A stretch of DNA of 64,000 bases from NCBI GenBank assembly GCA_965262455.1, contig CBDHFH010000002.1, forward strand, positions 116,968 through 180,967. The letters run 5' to 3'. Shown in pieces: positions 17,180 to 25,696 of this stretch. The translations under genes were made by a program, and so were the position numbers. The stretch is from UBA1858 sp965262455. GTDB lineage: Bacteria; Pseudomonadota; Gammaproteobacteria; UBA4575. The notes beneath the pieces were generated by a model that saw nothing but the letters and a program-made list of their open reading frames with translations, had not been told where the DNA came from and ran no database searches. The first letter of the stretch is position 1, and the number at the start of each line of letters is the position of its first letter.

Positions 17180-17190
17180 CTGGTTTTGTC
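17160..17190 (-). terminator. Terminator for bamC (minus strand), overlapping the end of folE2
   Basis: On the minus strand GACAAAAC and GTTTTGTC form a perfect eight-base-pair stem around a ten-base loop, directly followed by five T residues. It lies 30 bases past the bamC stop. On the plus strand the stem overlaps the folE2 stop codon and has no T-tract, so it mainly serves dapA-bamC. Confidence 0.65.
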
Positions 17191-17219
17191 ATCTCAATCA
17201 AGCTTAGGCTAGCCGCAAT

Positions 17220-18269
17220 TTATCCCGTTGTTCTGAATACTTGGTAGGCACTTAGAATTTGATTCAATATCAAACGTGCGTCCTGTTCGGAAACAACCGA
17301 ACTGTCACTGCTCTCAGGGAAATGTACGGTAATTAAAGTCTGCGCATTTTGTGGCAGTAAATGTACTTGATAGCGCGAACGCTCAAGTGATAATCCCTCT
17401 GGTAACTCTAGATTTCTTGCGTCGATTAGATATATCCCTTTACTGCGGTTCTGTTCAAATATAGACATACCCGATCTATCGATAGCAATACCTGTTCGAC
17501 GCCAAACACGACTATATTGGTCACCCACAAACAACACAGGGATACCATCAATGTCCTGCAAATCAATATAAAGACGCGACCCTTCTGTATTAGCCACTTC
17601 AAATAATGCTTCTTCTCGTGACTTGCCTAAGTGTTCCATCAAGTTGACAATTATCTCTGCTTCTTCCTCGGGATCACTTTGCGCTGACACCCATACACCG
17701 CCATCATCGGTGATCGCTTGTAATTCTGACTTGCGCTGACTAACAAATATATTTGTCACAGCATTGGGTTCACGCTCTACACGCATTTTATATTTACTGC
17801 GCGTCGCCGTCACTTCACGCCCCCCTGTCACACCACTACGAGTTGAATCAATCTGTTCAATCCAATCTGTTTCCATAATACCGGTGGAAGGGATATCTTT
17901 ATCCAGAATCACGCCTTGATTGGCCCAAAATGATCGCAGTAACGGCCACACATTAACTGGGTCGACTTCGGCTTCAAGCCAACGCAGGTCACCTTCACGT
18001 CGCATCGACACATCCACAAATTCTGGTGCAACACTCGCATCCAGTGCTTTACCGTAGGTTTCGACTGCACTGACACGATCATTAGCAGTTTGGGGGATGG
18101 TTAAACTCTCATCCCACTCCGGTGTGACTAATTCTGGTGGTGCTTCTAAACCACCAATGCTGCCTGCTTCACCATAATTGGTTCCGGCAAATCTATTCAC
18201 AAACGCACATGATTGCAAAAACAATAATGTGCAGATTAATAAACATATGATTCTTGTTTTTGTATTCAT
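17220..18269 (-). CDS. bamC: Outer membrane assembly lipoprotein BamC
   Basis: BamC is a lipoprotein subunit of the BAM complex that inserts beta-barrel proteins into the outer membrane. The lipobox LLFLQSC puts the lipidated cysteine at residue 21. The 349-residue protein has the two C-terminal helix-grip domains expected, with DRVSAVETYGKALD near residue 65, RWLEAEVDPVNVWPLLRSFW near 95, and VLFVGDQYSRVWRRTGIAIDR near 245. It lies 13 bases downstream of dapA, the same pairing as E. coli dapA-bamC, and is probably translated from the shared transcript. Confidence 0.93.
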   Translation of the reverse strand: MNTKTRIICLLICTLLFLQSCAFVNRFAGTNYGEAGSIGGLEAPPELVTPEWDESLTIPQTANDRVSAVETYGKALDASVAPEFVDVSMRREGDLRWLEAEVDPVNVWPLLRSFWANQGVILDKDIPSTGIMETDWIEQIDSTRSGVTGGREVTATRSKYKMRVEREPNAVTNIFVSQRKSELQAITDDGGVWVSAQSDPEEEAEIIVNLMEHLGKSREEALFEVANTEGSRLYIDLQDIDGIPVLFVGDQYSRVWRRTGIAIDRSGMSIFEQNRSKGIYLIDARNLELPEGLSLERSRYQVHLLPQNAQTLITVHFPESSDSSVVSEQDARLILNQILSAYQVFRTTG

Positions 18270-18282
18270 TTAATTTTTTTGA

Positions 18283-19158
18283 TTAAAGGCTACCTGCTTT
18301 TTTCAACGCTGCGCGCATATCTTCATGATATTTTGCATCCAAAGGCGTCAATGGCAGTCTCAAGCCTGCGGGAATTAATCCCATCTCATGTAATGACCAT
18401 TTAGTAGGAATTGGGTTCGATTCGATAAACAATACGCGATGTAAGTCCTCAAGCTTTGCATTTAACGTTTCCGCTTTCTCACGATCTCCCGCGAGTGCCG
18501 CCTGACACATATCATGCATTAAACGCGGTGCCACATTTGCAGTGACCGAAATCACTCCTTGACCGCCCGCTAAAATTGATTCCATTGCTTGATTATCCTC
18601 ACCACTGACAATCATGAAATCATTGCCACATAGTTCTCGAATTTTTGGTGCACGAGACATATCTCCTGATGCTTCTTTGATGCCAACAATGTTATTAATT
18701 TTGGATAAGCGTCCAACAGTTTCTGGCAACATATCGCATGCTGTTCGACCTGGCACATTATATAGAATTTGCGGGATATCCACCTCTTCTGCAATCTTCT
18801 TATAGTGCTGATACAAACCTTCCTGGGTGGGTTTATTGTAGTAAGGCGTGACTAATAAACATGCATCAACACCCGCTTCGGCTGCACAGCGGGTAAGTGA
18901 AATCGCTTCCCAAGTTGAATTTGCACCCGTGCCTCCAATCACAGGCACGCGCTTGTTCACTCGATTAACAACGCGCTTAATCACCTCGCTATGCTCATCG
19001 TGATCTAATGTCGCCGATTCACCGGTTGTGCCGGCAGGAATAATCACGTCGGTTTTGTTTTCCAGATGAAAATCCACCAATTTATCTAACGCTTCATAAT
19101 TAACTGAACCGTCTTCATTCATTGGTGTGGCTATTGCGACCATACTGCCTGTAAACAT
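18283..19158 (-). CDS. dapA: 4-hydroxy-tetrahydrodipicolinate synthase DapA
   Basis: DapA condenses pyruvate with aspartate semialdehyde in lysine and diaminopimelate synthesis. The 291 residues contain the PAGTTGESATL loop (Thr 44 and 45), the tyrosine motif LYNVPGRT near residue 133, and the Schiff-base lysine in GIKEASGD near 161, all typical. It is the first gene of the dapA-bamC unit. No frameshift or missing residue is seen. Confidence 0.98.
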   Translation of the reverse strand: MFTGSMVAIATPMNEDGSVNYEALDKLVDFHLENKTDVIIPAGTTGESATLDHDEHSEVIKRVVNRVNKRVPVIGGTGANSTWEAISLTRCAAEAGVDACLLVTPYYNKPTQEGLYQHYKKIAEEVDIPQILYNVPGRTACDMLPETVGRLSKINNIVGIKEASGDMSRAPKIRELCGNDFMIVSGEDNQAMESILAGGQGVISVTANVAPRLMHDMCQAALAGDREKAETLNAKLEDLHRVLFIESNPIPTKWSLHEMGLIPAGLRLPLTPLDAKYHEDMRAALKKAGSL

Positions 19159-19271
19159 TCATCTCTCCATGGAATTTCAAATAGCAGGGAATAGTAATCG
19201 GCCAACTGTACCTTTACAAGCGGATCTTAGTCATTTGCTAACCATAATTGCCAGCAATATCACTGATTTAG

Positions 19272-19291
19272 GCCAGCACACGAATGCTGGC
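19272..19291 (-). terminator. Hairpin downstream of the AI-2E/PerM gene
   Basis: GCCAGCA and TGCTGGC form a perfect seven-base-pair stem with a six-base loop, eight bases past the end of the transporter gene. No T-tract follows on either strand, so it may stabilise the mRNA end rather than terminate transcription. Confidence 0.4.
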
Positions 19292-19298
19292 TATCGAG

Positions 19299-20375
19299 CT
19301 AGCCAGGTGATGAAGTTGCCTCGGGCCGAGCAACTTTGGGCCACGCATTGATGATGGCATTGACCAATGTGGCTAACGGGATAGCAAAAAATACTCCCCA
19401 TATGCCCCATATACCACCAAAAAATAATACCGCTGCAATAATTGCAACGGGATGTAAATTAACAACTTCAGAGAATAATAATGGCACCAAGATATTACCG
19501 TCCAAGAACTGAATTACGCCATAAGCAAGTAGCACATATGCAAATTCACTGCTGATTCCCCATTGCGCATACGCAACGAACATAACTGGCAATGTGACAA
19601 CAGCAGCGCCTGCATAGGGAATAATGACTGACAAGCCAACCAGCACTGATAACAGCATGGCATAATTTAAACCTAAAAAAGTAAATGTCACGTAGGTCAC
19701 TGACATGACAATGAAGATTTCAATAAACTTGCCGCGCACATAACTTGCAATTTTTTGGTTTACTTCAAACCAAACTTCATTCGTTAAGTCGCGCTCACCA
19801 GGTAAAAACCCTTCGATCCAATATAAAATTTGTTTTTTGTCTTTTAACAAAAAAAACACCAATAAAGGCATTAAAATTAAATACACAAGAATAGTAATTA
19901 ACCCAACCACCGATGCTAACGGTTTTGAAATTAGCATGTGCCCAAAACCAAGCAACTCGCCGCGGATAAATGCCATCATTTCATCCACTTGTTGTTCATT
20001 AATTAAATTTGGAAATCTCTCAGGTAACTGCATTAAGAGCTGCTGACCTTGACTCACCATGGTGGGTAAATCTTTAAAAAATTCTGATAGTTGTTTAGAT
20101 AGTACGGGGATAAAAACAAATAAAATCAATAGCAACATTGCCATAAAAATACTGAACACAATCAGTAACGCAACAATCCTGGGGGTTTTACTTCGCTGCA
20201 GTAATGACACCGCACCCTCAAGTAAATATGCAATCACAACACTTGCCAGTAGCGGGGCTAGAATACCGCCAGCAAATATGACGATAGCAAAACCACCAAT
20301 CAGGAACAGTAGCAGCGTGACAACTTGCGGATCAGAGAAGTGGCGTGTGTACCAACTACGTAGATACTCAAACAT
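19299..20375 (-). CDS. AI-2E family transporter (PerM-like)
   Basis: This 358-residue protein belongs to the AI-2 exporter / PerM family of polytopic inner-membrane proteins. Around seven to eight membrane helices are visible, including VVTLLLFLIGGFAIVIFAGG near residue 20, LVYLILMPLLVFFLLKDKK near 160, GLSVIIPYAGAAVVTLP near 240, and the glycine-rich FFGGIWGIWGVFFAIPLATL near the end. Substrates vary in the family, so export of a signal molecule or an ion is not deducible. It is encoded between dapA and the LysR gene on the same strand; the gaps (140 and 33 bases) leave co-transcription with LysR possible. Confidence 0.9.
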   Translation of the reverse strand: MFEYLRSWYTRHFSDPQVVTLLLFLIGGFAIVIFAGGILAPLLASVVIAYLLEGAVSLLQRSKTPRIVALLIVFSIFMAMLLLILFVFIPVLSKQLSEFFKDLPTMVSQGQQLLMQLPERFPNLINEQQVDEMMAFIRGELLGFGHMLISKPLASVVGLITILVYLILMPLLVFFLLKDKKQILYWIEGFLPGERDLTNEVWFEVNQKIASYVRGKFIEIFIVMSVTYVTFTFLGLNYAMLLSVLVGLSVIIPYAGAAVVTLPVMFVAYAQWGISSEFAYVLLAYGVIQFLDGNILVPLLFSEVVNLHPVAIIAAVLFFGGIWGIWGVFFAIPLATLVNAIINAWPKVARPEATSSPG

Positions 20376-20408
20376 TTAATTCGTTATTAATGGTAATAGC
20401 GCCAGAAA

Positions 20409-21332
20409 TCACTGGCATGTGTTTGAGTCGTTATTGGTTGCCTCACTGCAATACGCGCGCGCATAATCCAATAACTTTTCCATCGCTCTGAGTCTGAACT
20501 TTTGCCTTTGACGAACAAACGAAAATGAACGTTGCATAGGGGGATCTAGCGGTACAGCCACAAGTGTGCCTAACTTCAATTCTTTTTCTAAGGTGGCGAT
20601 GGATGTAATAGAAATACCCATACCCGCTTCGACCGCACCTTTAATAGACTCGGGACTACCCAGCTCAAGAGAAACATTTAGATTATTTCGATCAAGTCCT
20701 AACTCCACCATGTGATCCATAATCACTTCGCGTGTTCCTGACCCTTCCTCGCGACAAATAAACGGGTAATCCATTACTTCCTCTAGTGACACGCTAGCAC
20801 GTTGTGCAATTTCATGATTGGGCGGCACTACCACCACTAATTGATCCACACGGCATACTTCAACTAATAAATTTTTATTCGCAACAGGGCCCTCTACGAC
20901 ACCAAGATCAATCATACTATTCTCGACCATGGAGACGATGCCTTCAGTGTTTGACACTTTAAGTCGTAGGTTGATATCAGGAAATTCTACAGTGAAACCT
21001 CTTAACAATGCCGGCAACATATATTCAGCAATGGTGGTGCTTGCACCAAGTGTCAGAGCGCCGCTGACATCTCCAGTGAGCTCTTTAACTGTATTCTCCA
21101 TTTCAGCGTAGAGAGAAAAAATCTCTTCTGCATACTCATACGCTTTACGCCCTGCTTCTGTTAGTGCGACACGATTATGCGTTCTATCAAACAAACGTGT
21201 ATCAAAATGATCTTCTAATTGCCTGACTTGAAATGTCACAGCTGGCTGAGTCATATGCAAAGTTTCCGCGGCCTTAGTGAAGCTCAACAACCTTGCCACT
21301 GTATAGAAAACTTGAAGCCGGCGATCAGCCAT
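20409..21332 (-). CDS. LysR-family transcriptional regulator
   Basis: The 307-residue protein has the N-terminal winged helix-turn-helix of LysR regulators (LLSFTKAAETLHMTQPAVTF, residues ~15-34) and a C-terminal periplasmic-binding-like effector domain (from about residue 90, GALTLGASTTIAEYMLP). FICREEGSGTREVIMDH and GSPESIKGAVEAGMGIS resemble the CysB/YeiE/CbbR-like branch. The target genes cannot be told from context. Upstream, TATATTGCGACAGTATA (minus-strand leader, near 21357-21373) is an AT dyad that could be an autoregulatory site. Two bases or so separate alternative starts; I keep the ATG at 21332. Confidence 0.88.
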   Translation of the reverse strand: MADRRLQVFYTVARLLSFTKAAETLHMTQPAVTFQVRQLEDHFDTRLFDRTHNRVALTEAGRKAYEYAEEIFSLYAEMENTVKELTGDVSGALTLGASTTIAEYMLPALLRGFTVEFPDINLRLKVSNTEGIVSMVENSMIDLGVVEGPVANKNLLVEVCRVDQLVVVVPPNHEIAQRASVSLEEVMDYPFICREEGSGTREVIMDHMVELGLDRNNLNVSLELGSPESIKGAVEAGMGISITSIATLEKELKLGTLVAVPLDPPMQRSFSFVRQRQKFRLRAMEKLLDYARAYCSEATNNDSNTCQ

Positions 21333-21515
21333 AGCAAATACCCTTCTACGATCATTGTATATTGCGACAGTATATCACTGTCTTTCGGCCTCAGGATGCT
21401 TGAAATTTATACATGCGGCTGGTCTTGTGGCCTTGCTCTTATCACAAATATGAACGGCTTTGTCGAAACATAGTCAATTTATGGGCTATGTGCTTATCGG
21501 CTTCGATGAAGACTC

Positions 21516-21524
21516 TGCTACAAT
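21516..21524 (+). promoter_or_regulatory. Extended -10 promoter candidate for the DUF4124 gene
   Basis: TGCTACAAT carries the TG of an extended -10 followed by TACAAT, 30 bases before the start of the DUF4124 gene. No good -35 was found at the usual distance, as is common for extended -10 promoters. Confidence 0.4.
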
Positions 21525-21554
21525 TTTCCTCAGTAGGTATATGGAGCTTTTACA

Positions 21555-22004
21555 ATGTGGAAACATATAACAGTCGCTGGACTATCAATCACTTTCGCTT
21601 GCATGGCGTCTCTCGCCCTTGCTCAAGCATATAAGTGGACGGATACAAGTGGGAATGTCATTTATAGTCAAACACCACCACCACTGGGCACCCCTTATGA
21701 GCTCGTCGACGATGCCAGTATTGCCGCCACAAGTTTTGGCGTTGCCGGTAATAAAAATCTACAAGAGCAAGTAGACGCATCTAATAAAGCACGTGATGAG
21801 AAAAAAGCTCAAGAACAATTAGTCGCTGAGAGCGAACAAATTAAGCAAGAAAATTGCAAACAAGCTCAAACCAATCTCACCGCGTTGACAAGCCGCGGCC
21901 AGGTAACAATCAAAGAAGGTGACCTTTACCGCAAGCTCACTGAAGAAGAGCGTCAAGCACGTATTCAACAAGCCAACAGTAGCATTGAAGAATTTTGTAA
22001 CTAA
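21555..22004 (+). CDS. DUF4124 domain protein, periplasmic
   Basis: This 149-residue protein begins with a signal peptide ending near ALA (residue ~23). The DUF4124 motif YKWTDTSGNVIYSQTPPP follows at about residues 26-43. The rest is a charged, probably coiled-coil segment (DASNKARDEKKAQEQLVAES) and a C-terminal helix with EEERQARIQQANSS and two cysteines. DUF4124 proteins are common periplasmic proteins of gammaproteobacteria with no settled function. It is a single-gene unit with an extended -10 upstream and a hairpin downstream. Confidence 0.88.
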   Translation: MWKHITVAGLSITFACMASLALAQAYKWTDTSGNVIYSQTPPPLGTPYELVDDASIAATSFGVAGNKNLQEQVDASNKARDEKKAQEQLVAESEQIKQENCKQAQTNLTALTSRGQVTIKEGDLYRKLTEEERQARIQQANSSIEEFCN

Positions 22005-22048
22005 GTCTTCTTAACTAGACGTTACTGCAATCCATCCTAGAATCTGCC

Positions 22049-22072
22049 AGCGCCCGATTTAATCTGGGCGCT
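22049..22072 (+). terminator. Hairpin terminator after the DUF4124 gene
   Basis: AGCGCCC and GGGCGCT make a seven-base-pair GC-rich stem, with GAT/ATC able to extend it inside the loop. TTGCTT follows, a weak T-tract. It lies 45 bases past the stop codon. Confidence 0.55.
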
Positions 22073-22153
22073 TGCTTAGCTATTAAATCTGTTATTTACT
22101 TGGCGCGCTTTACTGTATTAATCACCTCTACATAACAGACATACACAAACACT

Positions 22154-23857
22154 ATGCGCGTCTCACAATTCCCTCTGTCCACACTTAAAGAAGTCCCAAC
22201 CGATGCAGAAATAATTAGCCATCAGCTAATGCTAAGAGCCGGGCTTATTCGCAAATTAGCCTCCGGTTTATATGCCTGGTTACCTTTGGGTCTGCGCACC
22301 CTGCGCAAAGTCGAATCTATTATCCGCGAAGAAATGAACAACGCTGGCGCAATAGAATTATTGATGCCTGCTGTGCAACCGGCAGAACTATGGCAAGAAT
22401 CAAAACGCTGGGATCAATACGGCCCCGAATTGTTACGCATTCATGATCGACATGGCAGAGAGTTTTGTTATGGGCCAACCCATGAAGAAGTAATCACAGA
22501 TATCGCTCGGCGCGAATTGCGTTCATATAAACAACTGCCAATAAATTATTATCAAATTCAAACTAAATTTCGCGATGAAATACGCCCTCGGTTTGGCGTC
22601 ATGCGAGCGCGTGAATTTATTATGAAAGATGCGTATTCATTTCATCTCTCGCAAGCGTGTTTAGAAGCAACCTATCAAAAAATGCATCAGGCATACTGCA
22701 GAATCTTTACTCGCTTGGGATTAGAATTTCGCCCTGTGGAGGCAGACTCAGGTTCCATTGGCGGCAATCGTTCACACGAATTTCATGTGCTTGCACAATC
22801 AGGTGAAGATGCCATCGCTTTTTCTGATAGCAGCGATTATGCCGCGAATGTCGAACATGCGCCGATTGCATTTCAAGAAAACACTCAAGCCGACTCACCA
22901 TTAGAATGTGAAAAGGTATCGACACCTACACAAAAAACTATCGATGAAGTCGCAAGCTCACTTGGTGTATCAACCAATCAATGCATAAAAATGTTGATTG
23001 TCAAAGCCAAACAAGGTGGTGTTATCGCTCTTGCGCTGCGCGGCGACCATGAACTCAACGCCATCAAGGCAGAAAAGGTTAATGGTGTATTAACGCCTTT
23101 AACTTTCGCCACTGAAGAAGATCTAGATACTGCCTCATTAGCAGCCGGCTTTATCGGCCCATTAGGATTAAATTGTCGTATTGTCGCCGATCACGCTGCT
23201 GTGATAATGCAAAACTTCGTCTGCGGTGCGAATGAAGCTGGTTTTCACTATAAAAATGCTAACTGGCCTGACAATGTGAAACTAGAACACGCAGATATAA
23301 GAAATATTCAAGAAGGCGACGCGAGCCCAGACCAAAATGGACGCATCCAAATTAAGCGTGGCATTGAAGTTGGCCACATATTTCAACTTGGTGAGAAATA
23401 TAGTCAGGAATTAAACGCAGCAGTGCTTAATCAGCATGGTAAAGAACAAATTATGACGATGGGTTGTTATGGTATTGGCGTATCCAGAGTAGTTGCTGCG
23501 GCAATTGAGCAGAATAATGATGCTCAAGGCATTATCTGGCCACTCTCAATTGCGCCTTTCCAATTATCATTAATACCTATCAATATGAGCAAGTCTGAAG
23601 CAGTAAAACAATTTTGTGAAGATCTCTACCAACGTTTATGCGCAGTGGGTATTGAAGTGTTATTTGATGATCGTAATCTGCGACCGGGTATGATGTTCGC
23701 TGATCATGAATTGATTGGCATCCCGCACCGCTTAGTCGTTAGTGATAAAGGCCTCACTTCTGGCATTCTGGAATACAAGTCACGCACAGGGGAAAATTCG
23801 CAGTCAATAGCCGTTGAACAAGTAGAAGAATATTTAACAACAGCGATAACCATTTAG
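22154..23857 (+). CDS. proS: Prolyl-tRNA synthetase ProS
   Basis: ProS charges tRNA-Pro. This is the bacterial-type enzyme: class II motifs 1-3 are present (GLRTLRKVESIIREEMNNAG near residue 50, FRDEIRPRFGVMRAREFIMKD near 140, GCYGIGVSRVVAAAIE near 440). A YbaK-like editing insertion lies between motifs 2 and 3 (about 230-390), and an anticodon-binding domain follows (about 475-567, with DDRNLRPGMMFADHELIGIP). The 567 residues match the family. The ATG at 22154 is the only sensible start. Confidence 0.98.
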   Translation: MRVSQFPLSTLKEVPTDAEIISHQLMLRAGLIRKLASGLYAWLPLGLRTLRKVESIIREEMNNAGAIELLMPAVQPAELWQESKRWDQYGPELLRIHDRHGREFCYGPTHEEVITDIARRELRSYKQLPINYYQIQTKFRDEIRPRFGVMRAREFIMKDAYSFHLSQACLEATYQKMHQAYCRIFTRLGLEFRPVEADSGSIGGNRSHEFHVLAQSGEDAIAFSDSSDYAANVEHAPIAFQENTQADSPLECEKVSTPTQKTIDEVASSLGVSTNQCIKMLIVKAKQGGVIALALRGDHELNAIKAEKVNGVLTPLTFATEEDLDTASLAAGFIGPLGLNCRIVADHAAVIMQNFVCGANEAGFHYKNANWPDNVKLEHADIRNIQEGDASPDQNGRIQIKRGIEVGHIFQLGEKYSQELNAAVLNQHGKEQIMTMGCYGIGVSRVVAAAIEQNNDAQGIIWPLSIAPFQLSLIPINMSKSEAVKQFCEDLYQRLCAVGIEVLFDDRNLRPGMMFADHELIGIPHRLVVSDKGLTSGILEYKSRTGENSQSIAVEQVEEYLTTAITI

Positions 23858-23958
23858 AAATTAACAAATTTCATTTTATTGATTTTAAAAAAGTTCATTT
23901 TTGGTGCATGTTTAAAACACTCGCGTCCACTTCACTATACTCTAATGTACTAATATAC

Positions 23959-24007
23959 AAGGAATTTTATGTTGGCATTCCTTTCGTTTTATGCATAAAC
24001 TGCCAAC
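23959..24007 (+). promoter_or_regulatory. Possible H-type pseudoknot in the leader of the substrate-binding-protein gene
   Basis: AAGGAAT (23959-23965) pairs perfectly with ATTCCTT (23977-23983). The loop bases GTTGGC (23971-23976) pair perfectly with GCCAAC (24002-24007). The two stems abut, giving the layout of a coaxially stacked H-type pseudoknot with loops of 5, 0 and 18 bases. A -10-like TATACT lies at 23936-23941, so the element would sit near the 5' end of a leader of roughly 185 bases. TTTCGTTTT after the first stem means that stem alone could instead act as a proS terminator. A further hairpin TGCTG/CAGCA lies at 24017-24034. It matches no riboswitch class I know. Confidence 0.4.
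23969..23998 (+). CDS. Possible 9-residue leader peptide
   Basis: An ATG at 23969 opens a short frame MLAFLSFYA ending at TAA. AAGGA ends five bases upstream, an excellent ribosome-binding site, but this site is one strand of the stem at 23959-23965, so translation and folding would compete. It could be chance; its position inside the structured leader is the reason to list it. Confidence 0.2.
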   Translation: MLAFLSFYA

Positions 24008-24131
24008 TATGACGTCTGCTGTTCTATTGCAGCATGCGTTCAATAATACTAAGTAATAAACTTTGCAAAACAACAATAATTAATTTTAGCAAGCAAATAC
24101 TTAACTTCCATTTTTTAACAGGAGTAAAAAT

Positions 24132-25475
24132 ATGAAGACGAGAGTAATGTTACTGGCAGCTGCATTGATGTCGATGGTAGGCATGAGCAGTGTGGTCAGT
24201 GCAGAAGAGACCATGTATGTACCGATTCCGAGTTATCGAGTAGGTCCATATGCGGCCGGTGGCACAGGCTACTTTGGCGGGATTTTGGATTACTACAATC
24301 TACTCAACTCACGTGGTGGCTTAAACGGCGTCAAGCTAATTTGGTCAGAGTGTGAGACAGAGTATTCGGTTGAACGTGGTGTAGAGTGCTACAAGCGATT
24401 AAAAGATCGTGAAGGTGGCGCCGTATTTTTTGATCCACTATCTGTTGGTATTTCAACAGCATTGATTGAAACCGGTCGTGCTGACAAGATGCCAATCATC
24501 GCCGTCAACCACGGTAAGACAGCCGGACAACGTGGCGATATTTTCCCTTATTACTTTATGCCAGGCATTAACACCTATGACGAGCACTCTATTATGGTGC
24601 ATTACATTGGTGGGCTAGAAGGTGGCATGAGCAATTTGCAGGGCAAGAAGATTGCGATGTTATTCCACGGATCACCGTACGGTCGTGAAGCGATTGAGTT
24701 CATGGACAGCATGTGTGAGAAGCACGGGTGTTCACATGAAGCGATCGAAGTCCCGCATCCTGGTAACGAGCAGCAGTCACAGTGGCTGAAGATTCGTAAG
24801 TCCAAGCCTGATTACGTATTACTACGTGGTTGGGGGGTGATGAATCCAGTAGCGATGCAGACTGCGAAGCGTATGGGTTACCCAGTGAGCCGCTTAATCG
24901 GCAACATTTGGTCAAACTCAGATGAAGACGTGATTCCAGCGGGTTCTGCGGCTGATGGCTATCAGGCGATTACTACACACCCTGCGGGCACTGACTTCAA
25001 AGTGGTGCAGGACATCATTGGTGAAGTGTATGGCTCAGGCAAAGGTGACTTACAAGATAAGTCACGTTTAGGCTCAGTGTACTGGAACTTAGGTGTATTG
25101 GCAGGTGTGGTGCACACAGAAGCGCTACGTATTGCTCAAGAGCGTTTTGGCAATCGTCCATTGACCAGTGCAGAAGCACGTTGGGGCTTTGAGAACTTGA
25201 CGTTGACAGCGGCACGCATTGAAGAGTTAGGCGCAACTGGGTTAGTACCTGAGTTGAACCTGAACTGCATGGACCATGTGGGCGGTCACTTGGCGAAGTT
25301 CCAGCAATGGGATGCGAGTGCACGTCAGTGGAACATTGTGTCTGACTGGATTGAAGGTGATGTCCCATTATCACAGGCGATCATTGATGCAGGTGCTGAG
25401 AAGTACGCAGCGGACAATGGCATTGAGCGTCGTCCGTGTGATGCCAACAACAATGATGATGACTTCGACCTTTAA
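24132..25475 (+). CDS. ABC transporter substrate-binding protein, branched-chain amino acid/amide type, orphan
   Basis: The 447-residue protein has a signal peptide cleaved near VSA (residue 24) and the LivJ/amide-binding fold: GPYAAGGTGYFGGILDYY near residue 38, GVKLIWSECETEYSVERGVEC near 68, and VLLRGWGVMNPVAMQTAKRMG near 230. The C-terminus is unusually acidic (NNNDDDFDL). The ligand cannot be told; hydrophobic amino acids, amides or urea are typical of the family. No permease or ATPase gene is adjacent. AGGAG precedes the ATG, and codon choice looks biased to CGT/GGT, as in highly expressed genes. It stands alone between a structured leader and a strong terminator. Confidence 0.9.
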   Translation: MKTRVMLLAAALMSMVGMSSVVSAEETMYVPIPSYRVGPYAAGGTGYFGGILDYYNLLNSRGGLNGVKLIWSECETEYSVERGVECYKRLKDREGGAVFFDPLSVGISTALIETGRADKMPIIAVNHGKTAGQRGDIFPYYFMPGINTYDEHSIMVHYIGGLEGGMSNLQGKKIAMLFHGSPYGREAIEFMDSMCEKHGCSHEAIEVPHPGNEQQSQWLKIRKSKPDYVLLRGWGVMNPVAMQTAKRMGYPVSRLIGNIWSNSDEDVIPAGSAADGYQAITTHPAGTDFKVVQDIIGEVYGSGKGDLQDKSRLGSVYWNLGVLAGVVHTEALRIAQERFGNRPLTSAEARWGFENLTLTAARIEELGATGLVPELNLNCMDHVGGHLAKFQQWDASARQWNIVSDWIEGDVPLSQAIIDAGAEKYAADNGIERRPCDANNNDDDFDL

Positions 25476-25502
25476 GTTATTATCAGTGTAATTGTTTTAT
25501 TG

Positions 25503-25531
25503 AACCGGGCTCTCAGAGCCCGGTTTTTTTT
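25503..25531 (+). terminator. Strong Rho-independent terminator
   Basis: AACCGGGCTC and GAGCCCGGTT form a ten-base-pair GC-rich stem with a three-base loop, followed by an unbroken T run to 25531. It lies 27 bases after the substrate-binding-protein stop. Its strength fits a highly transcribed single gene. Confidence 0.92.
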
Positions 25532-25696
25532 CGTCTTAAGATTTTAATTTTACCAATTAACTGCAATCTTTAGGGTACTATCTACCTGCACTCACTCACC
25601 TAAGATATTGCCTGATGCTAATAAAAACTCCATGCTTCATACAATGAGCATAGTGTTTAATGGCAGACCGTTTAAAAGTACAAATACAACATATCC

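Noticed and set aside
25015..25374. 119-residue open frame opposite the substrate-binding protein
   Set aside because: It is antisense within a clear, codon-biased gene and has no ribosome-binding site or domain.
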